From the NCBI GenBank assembly GCA_030248195.1, contig JASAND010026111.1:46357-110356 (forward strand): a DNA stretch of 64,000 bases, given 5' to 3'. The notes under the pieces are model-generated. The model did no database searches and had not been told where the DNA came from. It saw nothing but the letters and a program-made list of their open reading frames with translations. This DNA comes from Trissonchulus latispiculum. Taxonomy: Eukaryota > Nematoda > Enoplea > Enoplida > Ironidae. Positions 1-10,590 of the stretch are shown one piece after another; position 1 is the stretch's first letter, and every line of letters begins with the position of its first letter. Position numbers and translations under genes: made by a program.

Positions 1-238
1 TTCTGCTCCCGGACCTTCCGACCAACGTGGTCTTGTCCCAGTGGAAGAAACGCCACCCGTTGGAGAAGCCACGCTTTGATGTTATTAAATTCTCATCAGA
101 CTAATGTCAGTGAAGGTGGCATAGGCGATGATTTGCTAAGCTTATCATCAAGAGTGCATAATTGCATTATTATTATTAGGAAGAAATAATGCATAGAAGA
201 AATCCTGGACTCTTGCTATCATAGAGGGTCAGTGGACT

Positions 239-309
239 GTCTGGCGGTGTAGTGGTAAGCACGTCTGGTTGCAGAGCAGAAAGACCGTGGTTCGATCCAC
301 AGCCGGACC
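239..309 (+). tRNA. tRNA-Cys-like gene or SINE head
   Basis: The ends GTCTGGC and GCCGGAC pair as a 7-bp acceptor stem with one wobble. The anticodon loop TTGCAGA gives anticodon GCA (Cys). A box-B-like GGTTCGATCC is present. The T loop is one base short and one anticodon-stem pair is mismatched, so this may be a tRNA pseudogene or the head of a tRNA-derived SINE rather than a working tRNA gene. A similar 5' half occurs near 26,569. Confidence 0.45.
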
Positions 310-1669
310 AATTCTTTACTTTCAATCCTTATTGATTTATTCCGAACTTCAAATGGTTCCGGGACAAAGTTACTATTGAGAAACTAATAAGATGAAATAT
401 TAACAAAACATTGAATGGTCTAATAAACCTGTATCTGACGCCGCATTTTCAGAAACGTTTTAATGTATATTCGTTTTGTTTTGTAAATTAAACATGTAAC
501 TAGAGTATAACAATACAAGCTGGGACATTCGACGTACCGGCTTATTAAAAGAAACTAAACATTTATGTGATTTTTATTAGATGTTTGTTAAAATTATTTG
601 CACACCTATCTATCTTAAACCACTGCACATACGCATTTCTGTGGAAGTGTATGTTTATTAAGCGCAATGCGTGTGAGGGCCCTGGCTGAGCAAACATGAA
701 AACATGTGGCGCTGAGGCGCAGCAGGAAAAAACAAGTGCTGCAGTTAACTTAAGTTTAACTCATTTAACCAAATGGTCGAGTTAAGTTCATCCTGCACCG
801 AAACAGGATAGAGTTGATTTTAACTCATTCAAACATGTTGCCCCTCTTGTATACTCAGGTGTAATATGTGAGGTCAGGGAGTTGAACCCAGCACTGCCAG
901 AAATTACGTGAGGACTGACGCAATGTAACACAAGCCCTGACTGCCCTCCAGATATTATCCGGGCGGCTCACTTTTAAATCCGGGCAGCCCTCGTCAGGTT
1001 TGGGTGAGTATGAATTTTAAGGGGGCGCCGGACCGACTGGCGCCTGAATCAAAGCGGGGTGTTTGGACTAAAAACACCCCCAGACGTATACTCCGGGCTA
1101 ACAACAGAGCGCTTACTCAGAAATGAGACTTTTAGCTCAGCAATGAAGATTAATTAGACAAAAAGGGTTAGACAACTGGCGATTTGTTAGAAAATAAAAA
1201 AGGAAGAACAAACGAGTAAAAAAAGGAAAATTAAGAGACAAAATCAGCTTACTGGCTACTAATAAGAAATTGGGGGAGGGAGACAGAAATGTAAAAATGG
1301 AGGAGAAATGGGAGAAAGTGGGGAATGGAGACTGAACACCAAAGTGGGAGAGGGATGTGAGTTGAGTTGAATAAACAAAATGAATTAGGAGTCAGTGGAG
1401 ATTAAATTAATTACCCCAAATAGACACCACAGGAACAAATCGATGGAGCACTCAAAATTTTAGAAGCCCGCCGCACGCGTCGAAAGAAAATCTCAACTCA
1501 AGGTGATGTGACTAATGATTACGAGTGGGAGACGGGATTACGAAATACAAAGTGATATAAGTAAATTTTGACGTTCAATCGTCGACAAGCCAATTATAAA
1601 GATAATTCTACGTAGTGTTATCTTTACAGTTATTTAAAGAAATAGATAATTTTGATATTTTCGTGAAAG
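310..1669. other. no gene seen
   Basis: AT-rich sequence without a credible ORF. The only structure I can support is the repeat at 740-862, listed separately. Confidence 0.5.
740..862. repeat. interspersed repeat fragment, copy 1
   Basis: Shares blocks such as TGCACCGAAACAGGAT, then TTTTAACTCATT, then a TGCCC.TCTTGTA..CTCAGG tail with 7,775-7,869. The GAGTTAA/TTAACTC words are inverted, suggesting the end of a MITE. Confidence 0.5.
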
Positions 1670-1673
1670 TTAA

Positions 1674-1966
1674 CACGTTCACTACTAATACCATTTTTGG
1701 TTAATTACTTCATAGACTAATATTATTTTAGCATATACACATTCACAAACAAAAATATAAAAAATGCAGGCATAATACCCTCCTATGGTGCAATTTTGCG
1801 AAATTTTGCCTTTCCTGTACACTAAAAGCCGCATGACTGTTTTGCTTCGCAGACTAAAAAATTTTTCTTCTCTGTAAACTACATGCTAACCTGACCCACC
1901 GGTGGGTCAGCAGTCTGTCAGTAGGAATCGGGCTGACCCACCGGTGGGTCAGTAGTGCTGAACGTG
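1674..1966. mobile_element. piggyBac-type MITE with TTAA target
   Basis: Flanked by TTAA (1,670-1,673 and 1,967-1,970). The termini are inverted: CACGTTCA at the left and TGAACGTG at the right. TTAA target duplication is the hallmark of piggyBac-family DNA transposons. Near the right end the 20-bp perfect palindrome centred on CCACCGGTGG occurs twice (1,891-1,910 and 1,933-1,952). At 293 bp without an ORF it is a non-autonomous copy. Confidence 0.6.
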
Positions 1967-2293
1967 TTAACCATGAAGACAACACTACATTATAAAATAC
2001 ATGTTTCGTCCAAAAATACATCACAAATACCAGACACTTCAGTAAATGAATAAATAACGATATTAAAAGGTTTTTAGAGGACGCTTTAGAAATTTTGGGA
2101 GTTTTTAAGGTAAAAATCACTAACTGCTTCATGAAAGAAAAATGGAGGAGAGATAGTAGCGTCTTCCGCTACTGCCTATACTACACAGGGACGAAATAAT
2201 TTAAATTTAATTTAAATAATTTAGTAATTAAGGTACTACAAAATAAATGCTTAGATTATTGAGCAGCTCACACGGGATTGTAAAGTGCAGTTA

Positions 2294-2467
2294 AGGTGCA
2301 TTCATAGTCACAAACGCATTGAGACGTGCGTCGACCCATCAGATTGTCACATGCTGTTTTAACCGTTTAAAAATAATTGTAACGTATTCATGCTCACGAA
2401 CGCATGCAAACGCTTCCATGCGCGCGTCGACGCGCGTCTGCTTGCGACAGGAACTATGAATGCACCT
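2294..2467. mobile_element. Harbinger-type MITE (TTA target)
   Basis: Inverted ends AGGTGCATTCATAGT and ACTATGAATGCACCT are flanked by TTA on each side (2,291-2,293 and 2,468-2,470). Unit B has one TTA at the matching place (17,042-17,044) and no insert, which is a natural empty site. Three-base TWA duplications are typical of PIF/Harbinger elements. A diverged relative lies at 27,943-28,099. Confidence 0.7.
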
Positions 2468-2913
2468 TTACTCTAACGCTAGGGATTAACTGGAATTAAA
2501 TTAAACTAGGATTAAATTATCTCAATCAGACATTTAATAACTTTAATAATCCTGTATATACTTTCGACTTCCAAGCTTGTCTGCGAGTTTTATGCTGAGA
2601 TTTGAGGAATTCAAAGTTGTTCAAGTTTTCAACGTCGAAGGTTTAGGAATTTAGGAACTACGTACTGTGCAACCATGAGGAAAAATTAAGCTTTACATTG
2701 AACCAGTTTAAAATTTGATTAACTTCATTTAACTTCCAAAACATGGGCGATTAGCCACTGTTTTGATTATTAAGTTCATTTAAAACCACACAAAATAATT
2801 GAACTGTATGTGGGGACTTTGACAGTTGGACGCCTACAACTGCGGCTGATTTTTCAACTTTATACAGTTCCTGTTTAGACGCAGCAAATCAGTTTAGGTC
2901 CAGGCCTCCCAGC

Positions 2914-2952
2914 GTGCACCGTGCGGATAAGTAACTTATCCGCACGGTGCAC
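2914..2952. repeat. perfect 39-bp palindrome
   Basis: Two 19-base arms (GTGCACCGTGCGGATAAGT and its complement) around a single A, all matching. It lies in the roughly 150-bp block upstream of the peptide gene promoter that unit B lacks. It could be a hairpin-forming insertion or a regulatory palindrome; nothing further shows which. Confidence 0.8.
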
Positions 2953-3039
2953 GATACAGAAGAGCAACAAAACTGTCTGTAGCGTGCACTCAGCTATATA
3001 TACGCACGCAATTAACACAGGATAAGAGAGAGTGAGTAG

Positions 3040-3073
3040 TATAACCTGAAATCTTTGTGTTTTGCACGCAGTT
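3040..3073 (+). promoter_or_regulatory. TATA/initiator of secreted-peptide gene A
   Basis: TATAA at 3,040 lies 30 bases upstream of the A in CAGTT (3,069-3,073). The stretch from the TATA to the initiator (AAATCTTTGTGTTTTG) is conserved in unit B with the same spacing, whereas sequence just upstream is not. The downstream noncoding exon would run to a conserved donor GTAACTGATG at 3,273. Confidence 0.45.
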
Positions 3074-3342
3074 GAAGTTCTATACAGCGGCAGTAAATCT
3101 GTTGTTTCGGGTTCCCGAAGTTTCTTTACAGCTGCAGTATGTGCGCAACTATTTCAGTCAAATCGTTTTGAGCATTATTTTATCTGCCTTGGTCGCCGTC
3201 CAATCGTCGTTCGTATTTCATTAGTTCCTATACGAGCGAATTCACTCTGTGCTTGGCAAACACATCCTCTGTGTAACTGATGTACAAGGCACACACTTAT
3301 GGGAAGGTAGCAGTTATCATGCAGAGCATGTAGCTGAAGCTG

Positions 3343-5711
3343 GGGGCATTTTCATAAAAGTTCTGGAGTTCTGGAGTTCTCAAGTTGTAGATTGCAAGTC
3401 TTACGTCTCGAGTGATGATCTCAAGTGTTTCATAAACATTTTCCGCACACTCAAGAAAACTAGCCCAACTTGCAAGTCTATTTGAGAACTTGGGACATCA
3501 AGCTCAAGTACCCCAGGGGGCCAGTTTCATAAAAGTTCTCGAGTTGCAGAATCCGCAACTTGAGGCCTCAAGTACTCGAGACTTGATATATCAAGTGTTG
3601 CATAAAATTTCTCAAGTTCTCAAGTTACAATTTTTCGAGTGCTCAAGTTGCGGAAGGTTTCTACACTAGAGCCAAGTGCGCGTTTCATAAAAGTTCTCGA
3701 GTTCTCGAGTTGCAAGTCCCCAGTAGCCTGCAAGTTCTCTGGTCAAAATAGACCAGAGAACTTGCACCTCGAGTTCTCGAGTACCTGATGAATGTCTTTT
3801 TAGTCAGCAATTATTCAAATGCTTGACAGTCATATTGATTTTTTGAAGAGCATCATGTCCTTCCTTTTATGTAATTTCAACACAATAAACCTAACTATTT
3901 ATTGTGCTTGTTTATTCTTTTTTACTAATTAATTGCTTAATAGATGTTTAATGTTGTCTAATTCATTTATTTAAACCTTTGTACTAGTTAACATAGTGGT
4001 AAAAGTAGAAATAAAACAAAAATTTGGTGATTGGCTATCTCACACTCACAATAACAATTTTAAATTATGCATCTATCAAAATAACTTTGGCACACTATTT
4101 TATGAGACTGCATAGATTTCGTTAAAAGCACATCGAAACTTTTATCACTTACACAGAAATATTGTGACAACGGAGAAATATGAGTGAATTTATTGTTGAA
4201 AGAAAGAATTTTAGAAAATTCTATTAAAACGAATTTTAGAAAATACCAAAGTGCCGCAAATATATGCAGAATTATCCGCAATATTTAAATTTTATGCTAA
4301 TCACTGCATTGATTTTAAGAACAGCAGAATATCTACACATGCATTCTGTTTCCATTGTACTATTAGCGAGTTAGCTGCAAAGCTAGGACACGAGCGAAAT
4401 TTACGCAGAATTTATGGGGAAATTTAATTTGCCTTCAAGATATACACAGCGTACGTGGCAAATATAACTAAATTGTTCTTTATATATGTTATCTGCTTTG
4501 TTGTTTTGTGGATTTAATTTTTTATAGTGCAGGCTATGCTCAACCGCAAATATGATTCAATGCATCTTTTAGTGTTCCAGTCACGGAACCTGAATCAACG
4601 TTTCAAGTTGTACGGATTTTAGTTTCAGTCTCTAAAGAAATTTCAGAGAAATTATTTAGAAAAGACTGAAACTGAACAGAAATTATTCCATTCCACTGAC
4701 TGAAACTGAAACGATTTGGATAAAGACCTGAAAGCAGGGAGGTATTGATGCGATTTCTCGTATAAATTGAGAATAGTTTTTAAAAACTTTTCTAGTTTTT
4801 ACGAATTGGCCTTTCCTGTTGTCTTTTATTTACGTCAGTGTTTCTTAGGGGAATTTCTATCCAAAAATATTAGAACCATCTTTCAAGAAGTTGCCAGCAA
4901 AAACAAAAAATACTGGGAACAGGGAGGTATTTGTGCGATTTCTCGTATGTATTAGTAAGATAATTGCTTTAAGTTCTTCTAGTGGGATTGCTTCTAGTGT
5001 TTTGGAAAGTAAAAACCGTACGAATGGTGTGGATAACGGATAAGTAAAGCACGCAAGCATGAGTAAATACACATGGCGATGAACATTCTCCTCTCATTAG
5101 CTTGCAATTTGTCGATTCCTCAAGTTCTCGAGTTGCAAGTTCTCAAGCACCTGAACTTGAGGCCTCAAGTTCTCTAGTAGCCTTGCAAGTTTGGCTTGTT
5201 TTCTCGAGCTTGGGGAAAATGTTTATTGATCAATTGAGGTTCACACTCGAGAATTGACACTTACAACTTGCATCATGAGAACGTGAGATGTTTTATGAAA
5301 CTGGTCCCAGAATTTAAGTTTTTTAGTTTTACTTGAGAACTTTCATAAAACACGTACTCGACTTGAGAACTCGAGAACTTGTAACTCGAGCCTGTTTTCC
5401 ATTACGATAAGTACTCTAGCATTCGTGTATTATTAAGTACTCGAGAACTCGAGATGCAATTTCTCTGGTCAAATTTGACAAAAGAACTTGCTGCCTACTA
5501 CATACTTGCAACTCGAGAACTTGAGAACTTTAATGAAACATGCACTTGAATCTAGTGTAGAAAATTTTCCGCAACTTGATAACCGCAGAACGTGCAACTC
5601 TATCACTTACAACTTGAAAAATTTTATGAAACACTTGATATATCAAGTCACGAGTATTCGAGGCCTCAAGTTGCGGATTCCGCAACTCGAGAACTTTTAT
5701 GAAACTGCCCC
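3343..5711. mobile_element. 2.4-kb foldback element in intron of gene A
   Basis: The ends GGGGCATTTTCATAAAAGTT and AACTTTTATGAAACTGCCCC are inverted, and CTG flanks both sides (3,340-3,342 and 5,712-5,714). Unit B has a single CTG and no insert at the same intron position. The outer 450-600 bases consist of many inverted CTCGAGAACTTG-type words plus internal copies of the terminal sequence (3,521 and 5,289), so it is probably a nest of related foldback elements. The middle (about 3,800-5,090) is AT-rich with a short direct repeat (4,738 and 4,922). No transposase ORF is visible. Confidence 0.75.
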
Positions 5712-5886
5712 CTGATAAACAGAGAGTGTAAAGCTTGTTACCGTACCTTAGTCAAGTTCTGGAAAGAGAAAATATATTAGTATGTATTATGTACTCTTGA
5801 TAACACTCACTCAGGCACTATTTTTCAATTTTTTATCTCGCCTCTTATACTTATTCTAGTTTGGTATATTTCAGTCAACGAACATT

Positions 5887-6111
5887 ATGAACTACAAATT
5901 GATTGCGGTGATATTTCTGGTTGTGGCATTTGTGAGTCACTCTCTGGCTGAAAAGGGAATCGTGACCGGAACGAAATCTGATACCCAGAAGGATTTGACG
6001 AAACCGACTCGAAAGGACGCGGACGATGTCATGGATGACGCCCGAAAGGACACGCAGCACGATGCTCGGAAGGGAGAAGTGAAGCCAGCGAGAAAAACTG
6101 AGATTATCTAA
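5887..6111 (+). CDS. secreted charged peptide, copy A (74 aa)
   Basis: Residues 1-21 form a good signal peptide (MNYK, hydrophobic core, SLA at the cleavage site). The mature part of about 53 residues has no cysteine and is very rich in Lys, Asp, Arg and Thr. It has imperfect repeats of the type KDADDV.DDARKD and a basic PARK-containing end. The start is the first ATG after an intron acceptor (TATATTTCAG ending at 5,874); the conserved donor at 3,273 makes a 5'-UTR intron of 2.6 kb. Copy B at 18,073 has the same exon structure, and the two peptides differ by only a few substitutions and a short indel while surrounding noncoding DNA has drifted more, which points to selection on the peptide. 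I do not recognise the family. The hydrophilic, repeat-like composition recalls LEA-like or antimicrobial precursors, but that is only resemblance. Confidence 0.75.
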   Translation: MNYKLIAVIFLVVAFVSHSLAEKGIVTGTKSDTQKDLTKPTRKDADDVMDDARKDTQHDARKGEVKPARKTEII

Positions 6112-6376
6112 CTGTAAACGGTGTCTCCGGAGCAGATAGTAACTATCAAGCATGCATGAGTACTACTGCATGAATGTAGATAATGTTGAAGTAAAGCACT
6201 GTAAGCATTGTAAGATTTATCGGAAGATATGATAAAGTTGAAGTAACATTAGAAATTAGAAATTAAATTCAAGTTTGAGGATACTAGGCAGGCAGATCTG
6301 GAAGTAAGAGAGCATTCTTAGATAAACGTTTCCAAACAGCTACAAAAAGTTTGCTGGAAAAGTAAATGACATGTAA

Positions 6377-7091
6377 AGCCCGGTTCACGATGGAGTGCTT
6401 TGTGTTTTGTGTGCTTTGCGCTTCGATAGTTCACGATGGTGAGAAAGCATAGTGCTTTGTGCTTTGTGCTTTCTCGGTTCACGATGGTAATTGTGCTTTG
6501 TGCTTTGTGCTTTTGTGCTTTTGGTGTGCTTTGAGAATGTTCAACAATGTTGAAGATTTTAGTTTGTGCTTTTGTGCTCTCCAATCAAATTAAGCCAATC
6601 TTTTTGTTGATTGGCTGGAACAAAAGACAAGAAAAGTAAATGAAAAGCTGTCTAATAAAATATTTAGTTATTTTTGAGAAGACAGTGCCCACGAAACCAA
6701 AAAGCATAAATAGTGGGTAATTTTTATATCCATAGAAATAGACATTTTTCAAAACTGGATTCCTCTTCTACATAGCCCTATTCCTACATACATAGTCTAT
6801 AGGATTCCTACCTAGTCCTATGCCAAGAGTTAATTAAAAATTAGTTTGGAAAATTTTGTTATATATTCTAAGCAATTATAGTTATAATTCGCTAATCTTA
6901 AAATCTTTCGCAGTGTTGGTTATTTAATGTATTAATTTTTGAATAATTTCCATGTCGTGTGACCTGTGCTTTTTGTGATTGTGTTTTGTCATCGTGAACT
7001 ATGTGTCTTCAGTCTCCTGAGCACAAAGCAGAAAGCACGGTCTCCTGAGCACTGAGCACAAAGCACAAAGAACTCCATAGTGAACCGGGCT
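6377..7091. mobile_element. Harbinger-type MITE (TAA target)
   Basis: The termini AGCCCGGTTCACGATGGAGT and ACTCCATAGTGAACCGGGCT are inverted and flanked by TAA (6,374-6,376 and 7,092-7,094). The interior near both ends is built from repeats of TGCTTTGTG and its complement. Unit B reads straight through the site (ATATGTAAGTATATAAG near 18,556), giving an empty site. No ORF. Confidence 0.75.
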
Positions 7092-7774
7092 TAAGTTATA
7101 AGTTTTAAGCTATAAGTTACCTCTATGATAACGAAGCTTGAACTAATCCAGTCGTTGATATCCGCGGTGAACATTTTTGAAGAAATTTGGTATTAAGAGA
7201 TACATAGGTAGAATTTTAAAATTTTTTTAATTCACTCGGAGTAATGATTTTGAGTTCACCAGGTAATGATTTTGAACTGAACTTTGCAAATCTTGATCTT
7301 TGAAGAGTTGCAAGCTTGATACGACATAGGTTTGGCCATGAAAATAGTCAAAACACATCATTATACAAATAAACATATTGCAAGTTGTAATGGTAAGTGG
7401 TGAAACACGGTTGGCAAAGTGTCCAGTTGCTAATTCTCGAACCTTGATTAAATTACAAAAAGAAATAATAGTGAAAAGCCTTTTAATTGTTTGCAGAATT
7501 TTCAAATAATCCAAAAAACCCAAAATTCAGTCACCCTTTCATCGAAACAATATTTTCTAGCATTTAAATTACTGATCGTTTCATGAGCACCTTATCGTGA
7601 TTTTCATCATGCAAATGTCCTTTGCATCCATTTTTTTAAATTCCAGGATGACAAATTTAATCTGTTTGAATCAGTATGAAATAAGTTCCGGAAGGCAGGT
7701 TGAAGGTTGCTGTAGTAACAGCTGGTCAGTAACAGCTGGTCGAGTGGTGGTTGTGGTGGTGGTGGTGGTGGTCA

Positions 7775-7869
7775 AGATAAGTTGAGTTAAGTTCAGTTAA
7801 TAATGCACCGAAACAGGATTTAGTTAATTTTAACTCATTTAAACGGGCTGCCCTTCTTGTACGCTCAGG
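7775..7869. repeat. interspersed repeat fragment, copy 2
   Basis: Diverged copy of 740-862. It follows a short GGT microsatellite at 7,744-7,771. Confidence 0.5.
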
Positions 7870-7969
7870 GGGCGAAATAATTTTGTAATGTGGATATAGT
7901 GACCCTGTTCCAAGCCCTTTAATAACTCCATTCTAATGCGTTTTTCAAATAAAGGTTCGTCGCTCGCGT

Positions 7970-8230
7970 ACGAAAGTCACAAAAATTTGTGATGTTACGT
8001 TGTTCGTTAACGGAATGTCCGAACATTACGTTTATCAAGCAACGTAATGTCCGGACATTTTTGTGACTTTACGTTTACGAGCAACGTGAAGTCACAAAAA
8101 TGTCCGGACATTACGTTGGTGTAATCTGGACATTTTTGTGACATTACGTTGGTTGGGTCGGTGTTCAACTGCCTCAAACTTGTGACTTCCCGTTGATTAG
8201 TTGTGACTTTGTGACTTTACGTTGACTTGG
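7970..8230. repeat. cluster of inverted TGTCCGGACA repeats
   Basis: The word AATGTCCGGACATT (itself palindromic) and its extensions TTTTTGTGAC / GTCACAAAAA recur in both orientations at least four times, interleaved with ACGTTG/CAACGT. This gives a dense self-complementary region. No boundaries or target duplication could be fixed. Confidence 0.55.
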
Positions 8231-8585
8231 TCAGTTTATGAAATTTTGCGCTAAGATTCGTTTCGTTTCGAAGCCCGAAGATGCTGCAATTTGAATAAGT
8301 GTTCTTTAAGTTCTAAATTTATCTGTTTCTAATGGATTCTCATGGATCATTTCTGTATTCTAATTTAAGAATCCGGACAATAGATAAGTTTCCGGTATTT
8401 TACTACTTTAACTTCAACTTCAACTTGAAGGAAATTTCCCTCCTTTTGCTTTGGTTTGATAATATTAAAGTACTTTCCATTCACATTTAATATGTAACGG
8501 ACATAGACAGCTAACAGGAAAGGCATGTGCATAATAGCCTGTTTCTTCGTTTAATTTTTCCGATCATGCTTTCTTTGCTTCTTCT

Positions 8586-9989
8586 TTATCTGCTCTCTGT
8601 CCCTACATCGCACTCCTTAGTGCACGAAATTTGTTCCATGCAGTCGTCATGACAACGAATGAATTGCCAAAAAGATGATGTGATGGAGTGCATGACTTGG
8701 CATTCATAATAGCAAGACATGATTTTTTGTTTTTTCTCAGTAGTTAACCCAGAGCCGGCTCCAAATGGAGCTTCGGTAGATGCAGTTGTTGCTGGTGTTG
8801 TTTCATTGAGTTCCGGTTTTGCTGATGTCATCATTGGTTTTGATTGTTCTGGTTCGTCAGTAGTACAAATAAGCTGGCAAAGTGGGATTGGATTATTTCT
8901 GACCCGCGCATCGGGAACTACTGAACAGGAAATCTTCCTAATGCACTCATCACGGCATGCTGTAAACGGAAGCTGCGATGCTGCATCGGCTAGCTCACGG
9001 CGACATTTGTTCTGGCAGAAGTCACTTTTCACGCCTAGTCCAGGACTTTGATCACACAAGACGAAAGTCGCAATCTTTGTCGTTGGTGCTCTTACTGTCG
9101 TTACGGCAGTTGTTTCAATCCCTTCGATAACATCGACCGTTGATGGCACTACTGGTTTTGTTGGCTTCTGTTGTTTCGTGGAACAAGTGAGCTGACAGAT
9201 TCTGATTGAATTGCCTTTTGTTCCTCCTTGGCATACCTTAGTACACGAAATTTTTTCCAAACAGTCGTTACGACATAGAAAGAATTGTCTGAGAGGTGAA
9301 GGTTTGGACATAACGTGTCGGCATTCATAATAGCAAGATATAATTTTCTCGGATTTTTCAGAGCGAATTACTCCAACGTGAACTCCAACTAGAATTTCAG
9401 TTGCTGCTGTTGTTGTTTCATTGGTTTCCAATTCCTGAGGAGTGGCTGTTTCATTGGTGTCCGGTTCCAGGGATGCTATCATTGGCGTCGATTGTTCGAT
9501 TTCGCCAGCGGTGCAATTAAGCTGACAAATCGGGGTTGGACTGTTGCTGCTCCGTTCATCGGGAACTAGTGTACATGAAATTTTCGAAATACAGTCGTCA
9601 AAGCAAACTTGATGCACCGTTGTTGCGCCGCCCAGGTCTCGACGACACTTGTCAAAGCAGACTTGATGTTTCCAAACCAAGGCCGGACTTTTGTCACAGT
9701 AGACCAAAATCGAAATTTTTGTTATTGCTGCTCCTGCGGCCGTTGTTGTTGTTGTCGTTGTTTCTAAAGTTTTCGATTTTGACAAATGTTGGCATTCTTC
9801 TGTGCAAGCTTCGGACCCCAGTCGACGAACCGTGACGCAATCGACGATACAATCAACCAGCTGGAACTCTGTGTTTCCTGTGGTCTGCTCAGGTGCTCTT
9901 TGTTGTAGTCGTAGTATCGGTTCAAAGGATGCGCCTCTTGACTCTACCACGACAGATATTGCGATGAAGCTGTGAATGAACGTTTTCAT
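8586..9989 (-). CDS. modular Cys-rich, Thr-rich secreted protein (467 aa)
   Basis: I chose the ATG at 9,989 because an acceptor (TTTATTTCAG) ends at 10,023 just upstream, so the longer open frame would be intron. The first 20 residues (MKTFIHSFIAISVVV) look like a signal peptide. The body has two alternating cysteine modules, each present twice: one with a CRRDL/CRREL motif, C..(D/E)CI.KISC and a closing CQL.C; the other opening with SCYYEC, then C..DC(L/M)E.ISCTK.C and CQLTC. Thr/Pro-rich linkers with NET sequons separate them, which suggests O- and N-glycosylation. The last module stops before its final CQL.C, so the gene may be truncated or have a further exon. Unit B lacks the whole gene. 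I do not recognise the family; an extracellular or cuticle/mucus role is only a guess. Confidence 0.65.
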   Translation of the reverse strand: MKTFIHSFIAISVVVESRGASFEPILRLQQRAPEQTTGNTEFQLVDCIVDCVTVRRLGSEACTEECQHLSKSKTLETTTTTTTAAGAAITKISILVYCDKSPALVWKHQVCFDKCRRDLGGATTVHQVCFDDCISKISCTLVPDERSSNSPTPICQLNCTAGEIEQSTPMIASLEPDTNETATPQELETNETTTAATEILVGVHVGVIRSEKSEKIISCYYECRHVMSKPSPLRQFFLCRNDCLEKISCTKVCQGGTKGNSIRICQLTCSTKQQKPTKPVVPSTVDVIEGIETTAVTTVRAPTTKIATFVLCDQSPGLGVKSDFCQNKCRRELADAASQLPFTACRDECIRKISCSVVPDARVRNNPIPLCQLICTTDEPEQSKPMMTSAKPELNETTPATTASTEAPFGAGSGLTTEKKQKIMSCYYECQVMHSITSSFWQFIRCHDDCMEQISCTKECDVGTESR

Positions 9990-10590
9990 ATTGGTCATTG
10001 CTTTGAAGCTGTCGAGAGCAGGCTGAAATAAACTAACTTCTTGGATACCTTCTTGGATTAGACATCGATATTCGATAATAATGATAAAAATTGAGAATAA
10101 AGGCGTTGGTGTGATTGTGCTTGGAATGACTGCCGGTGTGATGTCATTCATGCGAGCGTTTTGAGTGAACTACACTCAGAAAAGTAACTGATTAGAGACT
10201 TCAACACATGTGTTCATCAGCTGTACTACGTTGCAGCAGATCTCAGAGAGCTTGCTTGTATTGCGGTACCTGTTGGTTACTGCACACTAATTTGAAAGAA
10301 AAGTGATGACAGCTGCTTTCGTTTTGTGGAAAGGCAGTTTGATTTTTCTCTTTTAAGGTGGTAGAACCACTTGCGGGAATTTCGACGAAATCTTGTTATG
10401 GATGAAGCAATCTTAGCAAAATTTTAGGTGAAGGAATTTAACGGGCAGGGTATCTGTATAAAGTTTTGGTGTTAGAGAGCGCATAATTGGCTGGCTACCA
10501 TCATGGCTTTGGGCATGTGCAAACAATCACAATTTGATTTAAGTTTTATATGATTTCTTTGACTCTACCACGTGAAAGAGCGCGAAAAGC

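Larger units (their letters stand above)
2240..10590. repeat. segmental duplication, unit A
   Basis: Blocks of this segment align collinearly with 16,970-19,690 (unit B). Examples are the GCAACCATGAGGAAAAATTAAGC block, the peptide CDS, the GATACGACATAGGTT block near 7,318, and GTGGTAG..CTGGCTACCATCATGGCT near 10,360-10,510. Unit A is longer because it contains three transposon insertions, a roughly 150-bp addition at about 2,873-3,039, and the Cys-rich gene region (about 7,520-10,330) that B lacks. Confidence 0.75.

Noticed and set aside
3062..3485. ORFs in the first exon region of peptide gene A
   Set aside because: The matching exon in unit B does not keep the reading frame, so the exon is noncoding.
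8719..9051. 110-aa plus-strand ORF
   Set aside because: Antisense shadow of the Cys-rich protein; it has no start context or motif.
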